64,000 nucleotides of DNA from CAIUGU01 sp965279735. GTDB taxonomy: Bacteria > Pseudomonadota > Gammaproteobacteria > Steroidobacterales > Steroidobacteraceae. The notes beneath the pieces are model-generated. The model was not told the DNA's origin, searched no databases, and saw only the letters and a list, made by a program, of their open reading frames with translations. Of the stretch, positions 9,232 through 17,348 are shown in pieces; the stretch's first letter is position 1, and each line of letters starts with the position of its first letter. The stretch spans positions 2,232,001 to 2,296,000 of the forward strand of contig OZ257260.1 of NCBI GenBank assembly GCA_965279735.1, read 5' to 3'. The position numbers and the translations under genes were made by a program.

Positions 9232-10260
9232 ATGAGTCAGCTCGATCAATGGCGGCGGGTCCTGCACGATTGTCTCAGCCGCCTGTCCACCAGTGCGTAC
9301 GCATCAGCATTCCTCGCACTGCTTTTGATACCCGCCGCCGCTCTCCCCGCCGCTGCCCCGACCGCGGGGCCGCAAAGCGAAACGCCTGAGCTTAGAGAGG
9401 TTGTGATCACCGCCCCCGAGCCGCGCTATGTCGCGCCCACCAAGCGGGACCGGATCGGCCGCATCTGGGCGCCTGTTTTCATCAACGGCCAGGGGCCGTT
9501 CCGCATGGCGCTCGATACCGGCTCGACAAACTCCACCGTCCGCGCGGAAGTGGCAACGAAGCTCGGGATCATCCCGAATCCTGATGAAAGCGTCCGTATT
9601 CGCGGTGTCGCCGGAACATCGGTAGTCCCTACGATGCGGGTCCAGTCGATGGTGGTGGGCGACATGGCGCTCAACAGCCAGCGACTGCCGATCATCCTGG
9701 ATCCTCTCGGCGGAGCAGATGGCATCCTGGGCAACGAAGGCCTGCGTGACAAACGCATATACATCGACTTCATCAATGACTTCATCACGATCCGCCTGTC
9801 GCGCGACGAACCGGCTCCCGAAGGTTTCATCACGCTGCCGTTCGAGTACGGAAAGGGCAATGTGCCAGTGGTTTCAGCTCGCCTCGGCCGCATTCCGGTC
9901 AAGGCGCTGATCAGCACCGGCGGGGAGATGACCCTCGCGAACTTCCCGGCGCGCGATGCACTGCTCGAGCAACGGAATCAGGAAGCGACGGAAGAAATCA
10001 TCACTGACGTGACTGCCACCAGCCAGGCTGCCGAGAGCTACAAGACGCCGTCCATCGCCCTGGGCGAAGCGATCCGCATCAGCACGCCCCGCATGACGTT
10101 CGGCGACCTGTCCGTCTTCGAGGCCTGGGGCGTGACCAACGAACCTGCGATCCTGGTCGGCATGGATGCCCTCGGCCTGCTCGACACACTCATCATCGAC
10201 TACCGCCGCTCGGAGCTGCAGATCCTCATGCGGTCGGGCACGCCCAAGGCGCTGTTCTGA
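9232..10260 (+). CDS. Retropepsin-like aspartyl-protease-fold protein, secreted or anchored
   Basis: The start ATG 9232 has a strong GGGGGAG site. The product is 342 aa with a hydrophobic signal or anchor (AFLALLLIPAAALPAAAP). The first retropepsin domain, from about residue 70, has the catalytic motif ALDTGSTNS, and the flap-like GVAGTSVV and ILGNEGL segments follow. A second, C-terminal domain has ALISTGGEMTL where a duplicated DTG would be expected, so its Asp is replaced by Ser. Single-lobe retropepsins dimerise; this two-lobe arrangement with one active-site Asp may be non-proteolytic or work as a dimer. The substrate is unknown. Confidence 0.75.
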   Translation: MSQLDQWRRVLHDCLSRLSTSAYASAFLALLLIPAAALPAAAPTAGPQSETPELREVVITAPEPRYVAPTKRDRIGRIWAPVFINGQGPFRMALDTGSTNSTVRAEVATKLGIIPNPDESVRIRGVAGTSVVPTMRVQSMVVGDMALNSQRLPIILDPLGGADGILGNEGLRDKRIYIDFINDFITIRLSRDEPAPEGFITLPFEYGKGNVPVVSARLGRIPVKALISTGGEMTLANFPARDALLEQRNQEATEEIITDVTATSQAAESYKTPSIALGEAIRISTPRMTFGDLSVFEAWGVTNEPAILVGMDALGLLDTLIIDYRRSELQILMRSGTPKALF

Positions 10261-10333
10261 TCGTTCGCCATATCGCGACACATGGCTTTTGTGTTTGTAA
10301 CAAGTGCGCTTGCCGATTCGCTAGGATCCGGAC

Positions 10334-11041
10334 ATGACCATCTGGATCGGCACGTCGGGGTACGCATACAAGGAATGGAAGGGCAGCTTCTATCCCGAAA
10401 AGATGGCGCCCGCGAGAATGCTCCCCTACTACGCGGAGCGCTTGTCGACGGTCGAGATCAACGCGACCTACTACCGCGCTCCCACCGAAAAGAGTCTTGC
10501 CAACTGGAGCGCACAGACGCCGCCGCGTTTCAAACTCACGCTCAAGGCTCCCAAGCGCATCACTCATGAGAAACGACTGCGCGACTGTGCGGAAGAAACA
10601 GGAGCCTTCTGCGAGATCGCCGCTACACTCGGCTCCAAACTCGGCGCGTTGCTGTTCCAGCTACCTCCAGGGCTGCAAAAAAACCTTGAACTGTTCGACG
10701 CGTTCCTCGCCACCCTGCCTGAAGGATCATGCGCCGCCTTTGAGTTCCGCCATGTCTCGTGGCTGGATGAGGAAATCTACGCGCGCTTGAAGGCCAGGAA
10801 TCTGGCGCTGTGCATTGCCGACAGCGAGGACTTCTCGACGCCAATCACGTTTACCGCGAACTACGCATATTTCAGGTTGCGGGACGAAGGCTATTCCCTG
10901 AGCGACATCGTTCGCTGGGCGCAGGTGGTACGGGATGCCGGGACGAAGAGCCGGAACGTCTTCGTCTACTTCAAGCATGAGAAAACCGGGAAAGGCCCGG
11001 AGTTCGCTAGAAGAATGATCGAGGCGCTGGAAGAGCTCTGA
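10334..11041 (+). CDS. DUF72-family protein (YecE-like TIM barrel)
   Basis: The protein of 235 aa shows the DUF72 signature at its N-terminus (IWIGTSGYAYKEWKGSFYP), the YAERLSTVEINATYYR strand, and the C-terminal VFVYFKHEKTGKGPEFARRM. The family forms a TIM barrel and its reaction is unknown. ATG 10334 is the natural start. It is convergent with hisN, 30 bp away. Confidence 0.92.
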   Translation: MTIWIGTSGYAYKEWKGSFYPEKMAPARMLPYYAERLSTVEINATYYRAPTEKSLANWSAQTPPRFKLTLKAPKRITHEKRLRDCAEETGAFCEIAATLGSKLGALLFQLPPGLQKNLELFDAFLATLPEGSCAAFEFRHVSWLDEEIYARLKARNLALCIADSEDFSTPITFTANYAYFRLRDEGYSLSDIVRWAQVVRDAGTKSRNVFVYFKHEKTGKGPEFARRMIEALEEL

Positions 11042-11071
11042 GCGAAAAAGCGGCTGCAGAAGCCGATGGAC

Positions 11072-11836
11072 CTAGGAGCCGAGCGCCGCAAGAACAGGCG
11101 CGTGCAGCTTTCCATTCGTGGCCAACACCGTCGTTGTGCCCAAGCCTACTGGCCCACCCTTCAGGTCAGTGAACTTGCCGCCCGCGGCTTCGACGATCAC
11201 GGCCAGTGCAGCGATGTCGAGGATGTTCACGTCGGATTCAATCACTGCGTCGATCTTGCCGGCTGCCAGGAGATGGTAATGCAGGAAATCACCATAGCCG
11301 CGGATGCGATTCACGCGTGCGACGAGATTGCCGTAGCGCGACCATTGCGGGCCTGACGCGATAGTCTTGAGATTGCCTGCGGACAACGCCGCACTTTCAA
11401 TCGTGTCGATGCCGCTCACCCTGATCGGCTTGTCCTGCAGCCAGGCGCCCTGCCCGATTTCGCCATAAGCGATCTCGCCATAAACGGGCGCCGACGAAAC
11501 GCCCATGATCAACCGGCCGCGATGCATCAGCGCGATCTGCGTCGAGAACATCGGATACTCACGAACGAATGCCTTCGTGCCGTCGATCGGATCGACCAGC
11601 CACAGGTACTCCGCATCCAGCGCGCTCTGCCCGGTCTCCTCGCCATAGAATCCATGGTCCGGAAACCGCTTCGCAATCAGCGCACGAATGACCTGTTCGG
11701 TCTCGACATCCGCCTGCGTCACCGGCGACTTGTCCGCTTTCACCGTCACACTGAGATTCTGCTGGTAATACCGGCGGATGACAGCAGCAGCAGCGTCTGC
11801 GGCGGCCAACGCGGTAGTGAGGAATTCGGAGGGCAT
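11072..11836 (-). CDS. hisN: Inositol-monophosphatase-family phosphatase, likely histidinol-phosphatase
   Basis: The product is 254 aa from ATG 11836; a TTG 14 codons upstream is possible, and neither has a good Shine-Dalgarno. Metal and substrate motifs of the IMPase superfamily are present: EETG, LVDPIDGTKAF and LDIAALAVIVEAAGG. Sequence features such as SPVTQADVETEQVI fit the HisN branch, which dephosphorylates histidinol phosphate in histidine synthesis. A generic inositol-phosphatase role cannot be excluded, because no other his gene is in the window. Its 5' region abuts the structured element at 11907-12124. Confidence 0.85.
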   Translation of the reverse strand: MPSEFLTTALAAADAAAAVIRRYYQQNLSVTVKADKSPVTQADVETEQVIRALIAKRFPDHGFYGEETGQSALDAEYLWLVDPIDGTKAFVREYPMFSTQIALMHRGRLIMGVSSAPVYGEIAYGEIGQGAWLQDKPIRVSGIDTIESAALSAGNLKTIASGPQWSRYGNLVARVNRIRGYGDFLHYHLLAAGKIDAVIESDVNILDIAALAVIVEAAGGKFTDLKGGPVGLGTTTVLATNGKLHAPVLAALGS

Positions 11837-11942
11837 GGGCAAAATTATGGTTGGTGAGGTGTGGGATATGGGCGGCAAGAATAGACGAATGCAGATGAAG
11901 AGGAAGGCCGACTTTCATGGCCTGTCCTCAGGCCATTGTCGG

Positions 11943-11990
11943 CAAGTAGGCCTGCCGGCAGGTAGGGCTGCCGCCAAGTAGGTCTGGCGA
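11943..11990 (+). repeat. Three tandem imperfect 16-bp repeats inside element A
   Basis: Units CAAGTAGGCCTGCCGG, CAGGTAGGGCTGCCGC and CAAGTAGGTCTGGCGA follow one another without spacing. Inverted relatives lie at 12050-12065 and 12086-12100, so the repeats form the 5' arm of a long imperfect palindrome. Copy B lacks the extra units, which accounts for much of its shorter length. Confidence 0.8.
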
Positions 11991-12099
11991 CAGGCCAGAA
12001 TCGGAACCGGGCGAGAACTGACGTTGTCGGCAATTCTGATTCTGGCTAGCCGGCAGGCCTACCTGTCGCGTCTGCGACCTACTTGCCGGCAGGCCCCTT

Positions 12100-12124
12100 G
12101 CCGACACAGTCGGCTTGTTTTTTT
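12100..12124 (+). terminator. Rho-independent terminator ending element A
   Basis: Perfect 6-bp stem GCCGAC/GTCGGC with loop ACA, followed directly by TTGTTTTTTT. It acts on plus-strand transcripts and would isolate the downstream riboswitch-btuB unit from read-through. Confidence 0.75.
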
Positions 12125-12164
12125 CCTTGACACACACCTGCTCCCTTCCCTACCTTCCCCGCAC

Positions 12165-12358
12165 CTACAGGTGATCGCCCGCCGGCAAGGCGGGTGAGAA
12201 CGGGAAGCCGGTCAGATTCCGGCGCTGCCCCCGCAACGGTAGTCGAGACAAGTCGCATCACTCAAAGCCACTGTGCCGGAAGGCATGGGAAGGCGATGCG
12301 ACCGGGATGGGAGTTCAGCCCCCCCCCCACTCGAGAGCCCGGAGACCGGCCTTGAGGC
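12165..12358 (+). promoter_or_regulatory. Cobalamin (B12) riboswitch upstream of btuB
   Basis: Conserved cobalamin-riboswitch blocks appear in order: the GGTGATCGCCCGCC start with the GCCCGCC/GGCGGG helix, GGGAAGCCGGT, the B12-box core GCTGCCCCCGCAACGGTA, GCCACTG with GGGAAGGCGATG, and the closing GAGAGCCCGGAGACCGGCC. It lies about 120 nt before the btuB start and no T-run follows, so control of translation is more likely than termination (inference). A run of ten C residues (12319-12328) sits in a variable peripheral region. Confidence 0.95.
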
Positions 12359-12477
12359 CATTCCAGCATCGCGGTGGGCGATGGGCTGTCGGGCTTCAAT
12401 CCGCCCGCATTCCATCACTCTTCACGAGCTGGCTCTTCGACTTTCCGTTCCATGCGGGCGAGCATGGGGAGTCCTCT

Positions 12478-14301
12478 ATGACCAGCAATCGTTCTGTTTT
12501 CCGTTTTGTCACCGCGGCAACTGCAACCATCGCAGCAACCCTTCCTGTTACTCGACTGGGTGCTCAGGAAACCACGCCCCCCGCAAATGTGCTGGTAACA
12601 GCCACCCGCCAGCCACAGCCGATCGAGGAAACACTCGCTCCTGCCCTGCTGATTTCGCGCGACGATCTCGACCGCAGCCTGGCTACGGATATTGGCGAAG
12701 TCCTCAAGTTTCACGCCGGCATCGATGTCGTCCGCAGCGGCGGCCCAGGCCAATCAACTTCCGTTTTCATCCGCGGCGCAGAGAGCAATCACACGCTCGT
12801 GCTCGTCGACGGCGTACGGATCAATCCCGGGACGATCGGCAGCGCAGCGCTGCAGAACATCGCGCCCGAGCTTATTGAACGCATCGAAGTGGTCAAGGGC
12901 CCCCGTTCAACCCTGTATGGCAGCGATGCGATCGGTGGCGTGATCAATATCATCACCCGGCAGAATGCGACGCCGGGTAGCCATTTCAGCGCACAGGCAG
13001 GCGCCGGCGCTTACTCCACGCAACAAGGCAACGTGCAAGGCTCGCTGGCAAGTGAAACCAGTTCGGCAGGCCTGGCCGTATCGTGGCTCGACAGCGACGG
13101 CTTTCCGACGCGTACGACGAGCACCACGGATCGTGGCTTCGACAATCGCTCCATCAACGCGAATGCGCGTACGCAACTTGGCGCAGTCGATGCAGGCATC
13201 CGCTACTGGCAGGCAGAAGGCACGTCGGAATACTCCGATTTTTTCCTGACCCCGGTGGACCAGGACTTTCGCAACAGCATGGCTTCCATTGATCTTGGCT
13301 TCGCTCCCACGCAGAGCTGGCACACGAAAGCCGTCGTAAGCCGCATCGAGGATCGAAGCCTACAGAATCAGTCACCTGATCGGCTGCGAACGGAGCGCTA
13401 TGCGATCGACTGGCAGAACGACATTGAAATCGGCAATGCCAACCGCGTGACCGCTGGCGTCATGTACTCGGAAGAGACCGCCGACGCAGTGTCCTTCGGC
13501 ACCGGCTTTGATGTCGATACCGACGTCACCAACGCATACCTGCAGGATCAGTTCACGTCGGGACGGCATCAACTCCTGCTCGCGGCGGGCTATACCGATC
13601 ACTCAACGTTCGGCAACCACACCACATGGAACGCGGAATACGGGATCGGCTTCGGAACCGGCACAAGGATCATCGCTTCTGCCGGCACGGCCTTTCGCGC
13701 GCCCGATGCGACGGATCGCTTCGGATTCGGCGGCAACCCCGATCTCAAGCCGGAAGAATCCAGTCAATACGAACTGGCTTTGCAGCAGCGTATTTACGAC
13801 CGGCAGACGTTGCGCCTGAGTGCCTTCCAGAACGACATCGATGAGCTGATCGAATACGTCGTGACGGACTTCAATACGTTCGACGGCGAACTGCGCAATG
13901 TCGATGAAGCGCGTATCCGCGGCATCGAGCTCACATGGGAACTGACGGGAGCAGACTGGCGTTTACGGGCGGAAGCGAGTCATCAGGACCCGAAAAATCG
14001 CATGACCGGCGACCTGTTGTTGCGGCGGTCCCAGAACAGCATCGCGGCGAGCGTCGTGAAAAGCTTCCGTTCGTTTGAACTCGGAGTGGATGTTCTCGGC
14101 GTAGACGAACGCGAGGACTTCGGGCCGGTGAAGCTCCATGGCTACGCCCTGGCCAACCTTACGGCGCGCTATGCCTTCAACACGGATTGGTCCGTTCTCG
14201 CCCGTCTCGAGAATGTGTTCGACGAACAGTACGAGCTGGCCAGCGGCTACAACACGGCCGATCGGGGACTGTTTGTCGCCGTGAAGTTCGCACCACGCTG
14301 A
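12478..14301 (+). CDS. btuB: TonB-dependent vitamin B12 outer-membrane receptor
   Basis: ATG 12478 with GGGGAG upstream gives 607 aa. A signal peptide ends near LGAQ-E. The TonB box region (NVLVTATRQ) is followed by the plug domain (residues about 45-160: GIDVVRSGGPGQSTSVFIRG, VLVDGVRIN, ERIEVVKGPRSTLYGSDAIGG) and then a beta-barrel ending in an aromatic-type C-terminus (VAVKFAPR). The size matches BtuB (about 600 aa). It imports cobalamin across the outer membrane using TonB energy. The cobalamin riboswitch immediately upstream and the pduO and btuF genes downstream support B12 as substrate. Confidence 0.95.
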   Translation: MTSNRSVFRFVTAATATIAATLPVTRLGAQETTPPANVLVTATRQPQPIEETLAPALLISRDDLDRSLATDIGEVLKFHAGIDVVRSGGPGQSTSVFIRGAESNHTLVLVDGVRINPGTIGSAALQNIAPELIERIEVVKGPRSTLYGSDAIGGVINIITRQNATPGSHFSAQAGAGAYSTQQGNVQGSLASETSSAGLAVSWLDSDGFPTRTTSTTDRGFDNRSINANARTQLGAVDAGIRYWQAEGTSEYSDFFLTPVDQDFRNSMASIDLGFAPTQSWHTKAVVSRIEDRSLQNQSPDRLRTERYAIDWQNDIEIGNANRVTAGVMYSEETADAVSFGTGFDVDTDVTNAYLQDQFTSGRHQLLLAAGYTDHSTFGNHTTWNAEYGIGFGTGTRIIASAGTAFRAPDATDRFGFGGNPDLKPEESSQYELALQQRIYDRQTLRLSAFQNDIDELIEYVVTDFNTFDGELRNVDEARIRGIELTWELTGADWRLRAEASHQDPKNRMTGDLLLRRSQNSIAASVVKSFRSFELGVDVLGVDEREDFGPVKLHGYALANLTARYAFNTDWSVLARLENVFDEQYELASGYNTADRGLFVAVKFAPR

Positions 14302-14311
14302 GCGAGGAACC

Positions 14312-14866
14312 ATGGGCAATCGTCTCTCGAAGATCTATACCCGCACCGGGGACACTGGTACGACCGGCCTCGGTGATGGAACGCGCGTCGAGAAGGAACA
14401 TATCCGGATCGAAGCGTTCGGGACGGTCGACGAAGCGAACAGCGCGCTGGGGGTCGTGCTCACGGTGGCCGACCTGCCGGCGGATGTGCGGATTCGCCTC
14501 ATCCAGGTCCAGCACGAACTGTTCGACCTGGGTGGGGAGCTGTGCATTCCCGGGCATCGCATGATCATGGAAAGCCATGTCATGGCACTTGAGGAAAGCC
14601 TCGATGCCTTCAATGAAACCTTGCCCAGCCTGAAGGAGTTCATCCTGCCGGGCGGCGGTCAGGCGGCCGCCGCCTGTCATCTCGCCCGCGCGATCGTGCG
14701 GCGTGCGGAGCGATGTGCCTGGACCCTGGCCAGAACGGAAACTGTGGCGCCGGAAGTCCTGCGCTATCTCAACCGTCTTTCTGACCTGCTGTTCGTGGTC
14801 GCGCGTGTGCTGGCGCGACATGAGACCGGCTCGGAAGTACTGTGGAAACGGGACAGAAACCCGTGA
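14312..14866 (+). CDS. pduO: PduO-type ATP:cob(I)alamin adenosyltransferase
   Basis: The product is 184 aa. The ATP-binding N-terminal motif TRTGDTGTTGLGDGTRV, VDEANSALG, the FILPGGGQAAAACHLARA segment and RRAERC and YLNRLSDLLFV are all diagnostic of the PduO/MMAB family. It converts cob(I)alamin plus ATP to adenosylcobalamin in the cytoplasm. It starts 10 bp after btuB and its stop overlaps the btuF start, so it is under riboswitch control with them. Confidence 0.95.
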   Translation: MGNRLSKIYTRTGDTGTTGLGDGTRVEKEHIRIEAFGTVDEANSALGVVLTVADLPADVRIRLIQVQHELFDLGGELCIPGHRMIMESHVMALEESLDAFNETLPSLKEFILPGGGQAAAACHLARAIVRRAERCAWTLARTETVAPEVLRYLNRLSDLLFVVARVLARHETGSEVLWKRDRNP

Positions 14867-15708
14867 CCTGCAACCGGTTGCTGCCACGGCTGCTGTCAGC
14901 GCTTCTCCCGCTGGCAATGTGTTCCGTTGCCCAGGCCGATGCGTCACGCATCATCGCGCTCGCACCGCATCTCGCGGAACTGGCTTACGTCGCTGGCGCA
15001 GGCGACAAAATCGTGGGCGCTGTCGAGTACAGCGATCATCCTGCGGCCGCGCTCGCCCTGCCGCGCGTTGGCGATGCATTCCAGGTGGACATGGAACGCG
15101 TGCTGGCGATGAAGCCGGACCTGGTGCTCGCGTGGGAACAGGGAACGCGGGATGCGCTGATATCGCGGCTGAAGGAACTCGGCCTGAACGTTGTCACGCT
15201 GCCCACCTTCGATATCGAAGACGTGGGTCACGCCATTCGCACCATCGGCCGCCTCGCCGGGACCGAACCCGTAGCGGAACGTGAGGCCGCCGCTTTTGAG
15301 CAGGCCATCGCGCAGCAGCGGCAAGAGAACAGAGACAAATCGACGCTTTCCGTGTTCATCGAAGTGGACGACAGGCCGCTGTACACCGTCAACGGTCGCC
15401 AGCTCATCAGCCAGGTCGTCACGCTCTGTGGCGGCCGGAACATCTTCGCGGACCTGCCACAACTCGCGCCTGCCATCGGGATCGAAGCCGTGATCGCCGC
15501 GAATCCTCAAGTCATCCTGTCGACCGACGATTCGGACGACCAGGCAACGGCGATCTGGACGGCGTGGCCCCACATCCAGGCGGTTCACGACGAAAACGTC
15601 TACACGCTGCACGCAGACGACATCGCCCGGCCGACCACGCGACTGGTCAGCGGTATCCGTGAGGTTTGCGGCCTGCTGGAAAAAGTGCGGGGGAAATACG
15701 CGCACTGA
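14863..15708 (+). CDS. btuF: Cobalamin-binding periplasmic protein
   Basis: GTG 14863 overlaps the pduO stop as GTGA and is followed by a clean signal peptide (LLPRLLSALLPLAMCSVAQA); an in-frame GTG at 14842 is an alternative. The product is about 281 aa with the BtuF fold: RIIALAPHLAELAYVAGAGDKIVGAVEYSDHPAA and MKPDLVLAWEQG, then a second lobe from about residue 150. It would deliver B12 to a BtuCD ABC importer, but no btuC or btuD gene follows here; the next gene is on the other strand. The permease is presumably encoded elsewhere. Confidence 0.9.
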   Translation: MTCNRLLPRLLSALLPLAMCSVAQADASRIIALAPHLAELAYVAGAGDKIVGAVEYSDHPAAALALPRVGDAFQVDMERVLAMKPDLVLAWEQGTRDALISRLKELGLNVVTLPTFDIEDVGHAIRTIGRLAGTEPVAEREAAAFEQAIAQQRQENRDKSTLSVFIEVDDRPLYTVNGRQLISQVVTLCGGRNIFADLPQLAPAIGIEAVIAANPQVILSTDDSDDQATAIWTAWPHIQAVHDENVYTLHADDIARPTTRLVSGIREVCGLLEKVRGKYAH

Positions 15709-15733
15709 CGGGCCAGTTCCCTTCAAGCCCCCT

Positions 15734-16651
15734 TCAAGCCATCCAGCCGAGCAACGTCAGCACCGACAGCAGCACCAGCCAGATCACGAGCGTGCGCATG
15801 ACGAGACGGAGGGTGGCGCGCGCCGTCCAGATATCCGGATCGCCTTCCGGGGTACCGGACAACAGGGAATGCAGCGCGCCTTTGCCGACGCAGACGAGAA
15901 CGTGATCGTTCATCAGCAGGATCTCGCCCTTGGCGGTGGCGTAGAACTGCCGCCAGCCCGCCATCGCTTCATCGAAACTGCCGGCGAGCGGAAACAGCAA
16001 TGCCGTGATCCTTGCGGGCAGCCAGGCAAGGATTGCATGCAGCGTGCGTGTCGCCTCCAGATAGGCCTTGCCCTGCCCGTCAATCGGACACAGGCGCTCG
16101 GATTCGAAGACGGCCCGACGACGCATGAGGTCGCTGACACGGAACAGCCAGGCACCAGCCGGCCCCAGCAAGGTGAACCAGAAGATTACTCCGAAGATCC
16201 GGTTGTTGGACTGGACCAGGATCGCTTCCTCGAGGGCTTCGCGCGCAGGCCCGGGGCGACTGGCCGCATCATCCTCGAGCAGCGCCTTGGAAATGCGCGC
16301 GGCTTCCGCGATATCGCCGCGTTCAAGTGCTGTGCAATAGTCATCCACTTCTTCCTTGAGGTCGCGGGGCCCCAGCGAAATGATCAGGACGACGATCGCA
16401 AACAGCAGATAAGGCAGGCCGAGCAGCGAATCGCTGAACAGACCGCCAAGGATCGCCACGGGTACAACGGGCAGCAGGCAGAAGATCATCGTCAGCACTG
16501 TCAGGGGTCGGCCGCCCGGCTGCGAGGGAATCTGGAAATGCCGGAAGCCCCAGTCGAAGTAACTGTCGAGCCAGCGGGGTTCGCGCAGATGCAAGAGGTG
16601 CGTGATGAGCCGCTCGATGATGAGACCGAGGAGGAGCGCGATGAGCGTCAT
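15734..16651 (-). CDS. ampE: AmpE-like inner-membrane protein
   Basis: The product is 305 aa from ATG 16651, which overlaps the ampD stop (ATGA). There are at least four hydrophobic helices, at the N-terminus (LIALLLGLIIERLI), at about 50-70 and 75-95, in the middle (IFGVIFWFTLLGPAGAWLF) and at the C-terminus (TLVIWLVLLSVLTLLGW). EPRWLDSYFDW and FWFTLLGPAGAWLFR are typical of AmpE within the CobD/CbiB/AmpE family. AmpE is a membrane sensor-like partner of AmpD in beta-lactamase induction, with an undefined mechanism. Confidence 0.9.
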   Translation of the reverse strand: MTLIALLLGLIIERLITHLLHLREPRWLDSYFDWGFRHFQIPSQPGGRPLTVLTMIFCLLPVVPVAILGGLFSDSLLGLPYLLFAIVVLIISLGPRDLKEEVDDYCTALERGDIAEAARISKALLEDDAASRPGPAREALEEAILVQSNNRIFGVIFWFTLLGPAGAWLFRVSDLMRRRAVFESERLCPIDGQGKAYLEATRTLHAILAWLPARITALLFPLAGSFDEAMAGWRQFYATAKGEILLMNDHVLVCVGKGALHSLLSGTPEGDPDIWTARATLRLVMRTLVIWLVLLSVLTLLGWMA

Positions 16652-17244
16652 GGGCTGTTGTACGCGAGCCGCATCGCCAGCAGGGCACGCAACCGCGGCC
16701 AGTCGAACGCGAGCCCGGGATCGCTCTTGCGACCGGGTGCGATATCGCTGTGACCTGCAATGCGTTCCGTCGACAGCGACGGACAGGCGCTGCACAGCGA
16801 GAAAATCAGATTGGCCAGCACGCGATACTGCGCAGGTTCGTATGCACTGCCATCTGTACCTTCCAGCTCGATACCGACCGAAAAATCATTGCAGTTGCTG
16901 CGACCGTTGTAGCTGGACGTGCCCGCATGCCACGCGCGGTCATTGCAGGAAACGTACTGCACTACCTCACCGTCCCGACGGATCAGGAAGTGGCTTGAGA
17001 CCTTGAGTCCCGCAACCTCCGCAAAGTATGGATGGACGGCGGGATCAAGCGCATTGGTGAAGAGATGATCGATCCACGGCCCGCCAAACCCGCCCGGTGG
17101 CAGACTGATGCCATGGACGACGATCAGATCCGGCTGCACACCTGCCGGACGCGAGTCGAAGTTGGGGGATTCGACCTGACGCGCACCGGCAACGAGGCCG
17201 GAGACAGGATCGAGTTGCAGTCGGTCGGCCGGTCGCGAAATCAT
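16648..17244 (-). CDS. ampD: 1,6-anhydro-N-acetylmuramyl-L-alanine amidase
   Basis: ATG 17244 gives 198 aa, the normal AmpD length. Zinc ligands and conserved segments are visible: IVVHGISLPPG (first His), SSHFLIRRDGEVVQYV, RAWHAGTSSYNGRSNCNDFSVGIE (second His) and GHSDIAPGRKSDPG (third His and the catalytic region). AmpD cleaves the stem peptide from cytoplasmic anhydro-muropeptides during wall recycling and so keeps AmpR-type beta-lactamase induction low. It is translationally coupled to ampE. The divergent bioA starts 104 bp away. Confidence 0.96.
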   Translation of the reverse strand: MISRPADRLQLDPVSGLVAGARQVESPNFDSRPAGVQPDLIVVHGISLPPGGFGGPWIDHLFTNALDPAVHPYFAEVAGLKVSSHFLIRRDGEVVQYVSCNDRAWHAGTSSYNGRSNCNDFSVGIELEGTDGSAYEPAQYRVLANLIFSLCSACPSLSTERIAGHSDIAPGRKSDPGLAFDWPRLRALLAMRLAYNSP

Positions 17245-17348
17245 GGGTGGCCCATGATGCCCGGGTGGATCGGGTTCCGCCACGCTTGCATGCAAACCGT
17301 GCGGACTGGAAAATCCCGCTCCGCCTGTCCCGAGACCTGCCCATCCCA

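Larger units (their letters stand above)
11907..12124 (+). ncRNA. Candidate structured RNA / palindromic repeat element, copy A
   Basis: No gene fits here, but the sequence is densely self-complementary. P1 is a 37-nt hairpin (11907-11943) with arms GCCGAC/GTCGGC and an inner ATGGCCTG/CAGGCCAT. P2 is long-range: 11943-11958 pairs with 12050-12065 (15 of 16). An inner stem CCAGAATC/GATTCTGG joins 11995-12002 to 12038-12045. P3 is GTCGC-GTCT-GCGAC (12065-12078). P4 is the terminator at 12100-12124. The same order of helices recurs at 19490-19664 with compensatory changes. It is antisense or upstream to hisN and upstream of the cobalamin riboswitch, so it is no gene's obvious 3' UTR. It could be a small RNA, a transcription insulator or a MITE/REP-like mobile palindrome. 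Confidence 0.6.

Noticed and set aside
11943..11990. Tandem 16-bp repeats as a CRISPR array
   Set aside because: Units are contiguous without spacers, imperfect, and no cas gene is near.
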